Source: Bacillota bacterium (GTDB lineage: Bacteria > Bacillota_E > Sulfobacillia > Sulfobacillales > Sulfobacillaceae). From it: a stretch of DNA of 8,685 nt. How positions within the stretch are numbered: position 1 is the stretch's first letter; the number at the start of each line of letters is the position of its first letter. The position numbers and the translations under genes were made by a program. The stretch lies in NCBI GenBank assembly GCA_021802375.1, contig JAKAAL010000136.1:1-8685 (forward strand), given 5' to 3'. Below the pieces are notes generated by a model. That model saw nothing but the letters and a program-made list of their open reading frames with translations, did not search any database and was not told the DNA's origin. Of this stretch, positions 6,258-8,685 are shown one piece after another.

Positions 6258-7321
6258 CAGCGAAGTCCCTCTTGCGATACTTGGGCAAAGGCAGTCCAGA
6301 AGGGATCAATGCGCGGATGAACCAACGGGACCCGCCGCCCTCCAGTGATGCGCCACATTCCCTGGCTTGCCGGTTTCATGGTGCCGATCACGCTTACTTG
6401 TATGCCTTCTTGCGAAAGCCTTCGCAGGACGTGATCAGCCTTTTCCGGCCGTACGGTTAGGAGTAGAGTCCCTTCGCTAATTGAAAGCAGCGGGTCGATG
6501 CCGACGAGATCGGTGACCGCACGCACCTCGGGTCGAATGAGAATATCGTCATCATGGAGTTCGACGCCCAGACCAGACGCTTCGGCAATTTCGTATACTC
6601 CGCCGATGATTCCGCATTCCGTGGCATCATGCATCGCGGTCACTCCAGCGCCACGCACCCCCACAGACGCCGCTATCAAGGCATCTTGGACGACGGTCAT
6701 CTGATCGAAGAGGGCGTCAGCCGCCTTCCAGATGCTGTCCCCCAGCCGCCGCCGAATCAGATCTGGAAAGGTGGCCGCAAACAACCCCGTGGCTTCGATG
6801 GCGGCTCCCTTGGTACACACCACCACATCACCCGCCATGGCCATATCTGTGCTCACGTATCTATCTTCCGGCCCGAGCGCCATCACCGTGGCCCCTCCCA
6901 CCATGGGAAAGTGACATCCCTCGTACCGCGCGGTGTGTCCCGACACCACGGCAATGCCAAGATCCCGGCAGGCATCGTCCCAGGCCTCCCAAAAGAGTCC
7001 GAAGTCTTCCGTGCTCATCTCCAGAGGCAGGTTCAAGTCGACGGTCATCAACGACGGCTTCAGTCCTGAGGTCGCCGCATCCGATGCCAAGATATGCACC
7101 GCAAACCACGCGGCACGTTTCCATCCATAACTTGGCACCACAAAGACGGGGTCGGTAGTCGTAGCCATGACCACCCCTTGGGCAACCTGAACCACCCCAA
7201 TGTCGACCCCGGATTTCGGGCCGACCAAAATCCTCGGATCCTCGGCCCCAAGATGCGGGTAGATAAAATGGGCAAAGGCTTGTGGAGAGATCTTGCCGAT
7301 ATTGGGCAACTCAACATTCAT
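6257..7321 (-). CDS. PurM/HypE/ThiL-fold (AIR synthase-related) protein, first gene of the thiamine operon
   Basis: I start it at ATG 7319-7321 (354 residues), because GAGGGG lies seven bases upstream; a TTG at 7336 overlaps that site. The protein has the two-domain PurM-like layout. The N-terminal half has 'GPKSGVDIGVV' (34-44), 'TTTDPVF' (54-60), 'ILASDAATSGLKP' (77-89), 'VVSGHTARYEG' (125-135) and 'GGATVMALG' (142-150). The C-terminal half has 'TKGAAIEATGL' (170-180), 'MHDATECGIIGGVYEIAEAS' (230-249), 'GIDPLL' (274-279) and 'SEGTLLLTV' (282-290). The later blocks resemble HypE most, but the C-terminal cysteine that carries the carbamoyl/cyanide group in HypE is absent (the end is VSQEGLR), so it is not a hydrogenase maturation factor. 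It also lacks the G-D-D-A start motif of ordinary ThiL. It is the leader gene of the TPP-controlled operon and overlaps thiD by ATGA. A kinase role (ThiL-like or on a thiazole) is an inference. Confidence 0.8.
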   Translation of the reverse strand: MNVELPNIGKISPQAFAHFIYPHLGAEDPRILVGPKSGVDIGVVQVAQGVVMATTTDPVFVVPSYGWKRAAWFAVHILASDAATSGLKPSLMTVDLNLPLEMSTEDFGLFWEAWDDACRDLGIAVVSGHTARYEGCHFPMVGGATVMALGPEDRYVSTDMAMAGDVVVCTKGAAIEATGLFAATFPDLIRRRLGDSIWKAADALFDQMTVVQDALIAASVGVRGAGVTAMHDATECGIIGGVYEIAEASGLGVELHDDDILIRPEVRAVTDLVGIDPLLSISEGTLLLTVRPEKADHVLRRLSQEGIQVSVIGTMKPASQGMWRITGGRRVPLVHPRIDPFWTAFAQVSQEGLR

Positions 7322-7328
7322 ACAGCAT

Positions 7329-7334
7329 CCCCTC
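7329..7334 (-). promoter_or_regulatory. Ribosome binding site choosing the ATG at 7321
   Basis: GAGGGG on the minus strand, seven bases before ATG 7319-7321. It favours this start over the in-frame TTG at 7336, whose following codons overlap the site itself. Confidence 0.7.
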
Positions 7335-7361
7335 AATTCCAGAGTGCTGCTGTGGGCTCCC

Positions 7362-7391
7362 TAAAAAAAACGACATCCTCAAAAGGATGTC
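7362..7391 (-). terminator. Strong riboswitch-controlled terminator of the thiamine operon
   Basis: Read on the minus strand, GACATCCT (7391-7384) pairs perfectly with AGGATGTC (7379-7372) around a four-base loop, then one G and a run of eight T (7370-7363). It sits between the TPP aptamer and the first gene, 41 bases before the ATG, so it is the off-switch of the operon leader. It is much stronger than the equivalent hairpin before the permease. Confidence 0.93.
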
Positions 7392-7395
7392 AAAC

Positions 7396-7483
7396 GAAGC
7401 TGCTTCCCTTCGCTGGCATGGCCCAGAGCAGGTTCTAAGGGTCGGCGTTCGCCTCTCAGCCCAAGGGCACCCCTAGCAAATTC
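7396..7483 (-). ncRNA. TPP riboswitch aptamer controlling the thiamine operon
   Basis: On the minus strand the conserved parts appear in order: AGGGGTGCCC, a P3 arm GCC-CTTG-GGC, CTGAGA, a P3a arm GGCG-AA-CGCC, ACCC, TTAGAACCTGCTCTGG, CATGCCAGCGAAGGGA. P1 is formed by TGCT (7478-7475) with AGCA (7404-7401), extended by GAA (7483-7481) with TTC (7398-7396). P4 is CCT (7432-7430) with AGG (7409-7407), the common form. This copy is closer to consensus than the one at 2578-2660. It lies a few bases after a good promoter and just before a strong terminator, so TPP binding should stop transcription of all four genes. Confidence 0.95.
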
Positions 7484-7489
7484 AACCTC

Positions 7490-7519
7490 ATCATACCACG
7501 CTGCGATGCGCCGCTTCAA
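7490..7519 (-). promoter_or_regulatory. Sigma-A-like promoter of the thiamine operon
   Basis: On the minus strand, -35 TTGAAG (7519-7514) and -10 TATGAT (7495-7490) are 18 bases apart. The expected start site near 7483 coincides with the 5' end of the aptamer's P1 stem, as in the other riboswitch of this window. Confidence 0.78.
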
Positions 7520-7658
7520 ATCGCTCGGTCGTCGTCATCCCACGAAAGGGAAGAAACGGGGTAGATTAGGGTGTTTTCGTAGGCATGGCCGGATTCCGAC
7601 TTGCATTGTCCCTGGCCCGGCGCAGGGAGGTGAAAACCTGGACCACGTTTCGCGGCCA
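7520..7658 (-). other. Gap between the MFS gene stop and the thiamine operon promoter
   Basis: No gene is seen here. On the minus strand there are weak pairings such as CCCTG with CAGGG in the 7610-7635 region and AGGT-TTTC-ACCT just after the MFS stop, but none has a T run. No convincing terminator of the MFS gene can be named, so some read-through into the riboswitch leader is possible. Confidence 0.4.
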
Positions 7659-8685
7659 TCATAAAGCGCCAGCGGACCCGCGTTGCAGAGTACGGCTTGA
7701 GACGCCATAGCCAACCAGTGTCATGACCCCAAAAAACCAGAGTCCGGCACCGGGCCCCCAATGAAAGGCTAACAGGCTATAGCCACCGACGCCCACCATA
7801 CCCCCTAGGCGCCCGCTGGCTTCGGCGATCCCCTGTCCGGTGCTACGGATTGCCGTTTGAAGTTGCTCGGCACTGATGATTACCGTGGTCTTGTCAGGCC
7901 CCATGGCCCCTAGGGCATACGCAACCACAAGGAGGGCCACCATGATATCTTTCCATGCCCCCGAGGCGCCAGCAGGATGGACAAGCACCAAAAAGATGGT
8001 CCCAAGGGCCATCAATGCCACGGCGCGGCCCAGAAATCCAAAGATTTGTAACGGTCGCCGCCCCCAACGATCAATGAGAAAGACCGTAGCCGTCGCAGCA
8101 GGAATAGTGATGAGCTTTACCAGTATACTGTGCCAAGCGGCGGAGGCAACGGTGCTGCCAAAGACACCCATTAGCAGCGTCGGTAAAAACAGAGAAAGGC
8201 CCTGGTCGCTCACTTGATAACTAAACCAGTTCGCGGAAGACACAGCGACCGTGGTGATTACACGGCGCTGTCGCAATGTGTGCCAAATATCCTTCCCCGA
8301 GTCTCCCCGCATCTTGAGCCAAAGGCGGGACTCGGGCAGCGCCTGGCGAAAGACCACCAACGGGGCAGCCAGGAGGCCGCCTACGGCCAAGGGAATGCGC
8401 CAGCCATATTCCGTTTTGATAACCAGGGCTCCGAGAATATAGGCACTAACCATGCCGAAATTAGCCATCCACATCGTCAGGGCCATCATTTTGCCTCGGG
8501 TCTCTTGGTCCATTAATTCTGCAAGATAGGGAAAAACCACGGCGTAGTCGGCTCCGATGCCGATCCCAATCACCCAACGCGATCCAACAAACCAGAAGAG
8601 ATTGGGTGCTGCCGCACTGCCCAGGGCTGCAACGCCAAACGCGAAAAAGTCAACAATGAGCAACGTTCGCCGGCCCCAGCGGTCC
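7659..8685 (-). CDS. Major facilitator superfamily transporter, 3' part (phosphate/sugar-porter type)
   Basis: The frame is open to the right edge, so the N-terminus (helices 1-2 and the start) lies outside; 341 residues are visible and the TTG at 8663 is internal. The first visible residues are DRWGRRT, the MFS motif A of the loop between helices 2 and 3, and the same DRWGRR recurs at residues 205-210 between helices 8 and 9, confirming the two-fold repeat. Other signs are 'GIGIGADYAVVFPYLAEL' (40-57), RG at 63-64, 'ALPESRLWLK' (115-124, compare PESPRWL of sugar porters) and 'IRSTGQGIAEASGRLGGMVG' (279-298), which resembles the C-terminal half of phosphate:H+ and related organic-anion symporters. 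A proton-coupled importer of a small anion or sugar acid is likely, but the substrate cannot be read. It is on the same strand as the thiamine operon, which has its own promoter, so no shared role is implied. Confidence 0.85.
   Translation of the reverse strand, partial: DRWGRRTLLIVDFFAFGVAALGSAAAPNLFWFVGSRWVIGIGIGADYAVVFPYLAELMDQETRGKMMALTMWMANFGMVSAYILGALVIKTEYGWRIPLAVGGLLAAPLVVFRQALPESRLWLKMRGDSGKDIWHTLRQRRVITTVAVSSANWFSYQVSDQGLSLFLPTLLMGVFGSTVASAAWHSILVKLITIPAATATVFLIDRWGRRPLQIFGFLGRAVALMALGTIFLVLVHPAGASGAWKDIMVALLVVAYALGAMGPDKTTVIISAEQLQTAIRSTGQGIAEASGRLGGMVGVGGYSLLAFHWGPGAGLWFFGVMTLVGYGVSSRTLQRGSAGAL

Noticed and set aside
6257..7336. Calling the PurM-like gene hypE or thiL outright
   Set aside because: The HypE C-terminal cysteine and the ThiL G-D-D-A loop are both missing, so neither symbol is justified.
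1..8685. CRISPR arrays, tRNA or rRNA genes, insertion sequences, attachment sites
   Set aside because: No regularly spaced direct repeats, tRNA-like cloverleaf, rRNA signature, transposase frame or terminal inverted repeats were seen on either strand.

Overview
The window looks like chromosomal DNA of an endospore-forming Gram-positive bacterium (Bacillota). The main reasons are a GerAC/GerAB-type germinant-receptor pair, strong AGGAGG-type ribosome binding sites, TTG and GTG starts, and TPP riboswitches that end in intrinsic terminators. The moderately high GC content and the gene mix would suit a Sulfobacillus-like lineage, but that genus guess is an inference and is weak.

Layout. (1) Positions 1-1936, plus strand: the 3' part of a Ger(x)C lipoprotein gene, then a complete GerAB-type permease gene, i.e. 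the end of a spore germination operon. (2) 1938-2399, minus strand: a small CoxG-like SRPBCC protein, tail to tail with gerAB with one base between the stops. (3) 2400-2754: a divergent control region with a sigma-A-like promoter, a TPP riboswitch and a terminator hairpin, all reading right into (4) 2755-4137: an NCS1-family permease. (5) 4142-4179: a 13-bp perfect hairpin separating the permease from the convergent thiamine operon. (6) 7336 back to 4196, minus strand: a PurM/HypE-fold protein, ThiD, ThiE and TenA, tightly packed (an ATGA overlap, a ~10-base overlap, a 2-base gap). They sit behind a second TPP riboswitch with its own promoter (-35 at 7514-7519, -10 at 7490-7495) and a strong leader terminator. 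(7) 7659-8685, minus strand: a major facilitator transporter that runs off the right edge.

Working together. The centre (2540-7520) is one thiamine salvage and synthesis locus made of two convergent transcription units, each shut off by TPP. The permease probably imports a pyrimidine moiety of thiamine or a breakdown product. TenA would release HMP from degraded pyrimidine, ThiD would phosphorylate HMP twice, and ThiE would join HMP-PP to thiazole phosphate. No thiazole-branch gene, thiC, thiM or classical thiL is in the window. The PurM/HypE-like first gene of the operon stands where a missing kinase would be expected and is the most interesting unknown here. The ger genes, the CoxG-like gene and the MFS gene show no visible functional tie to the thiamine genes.
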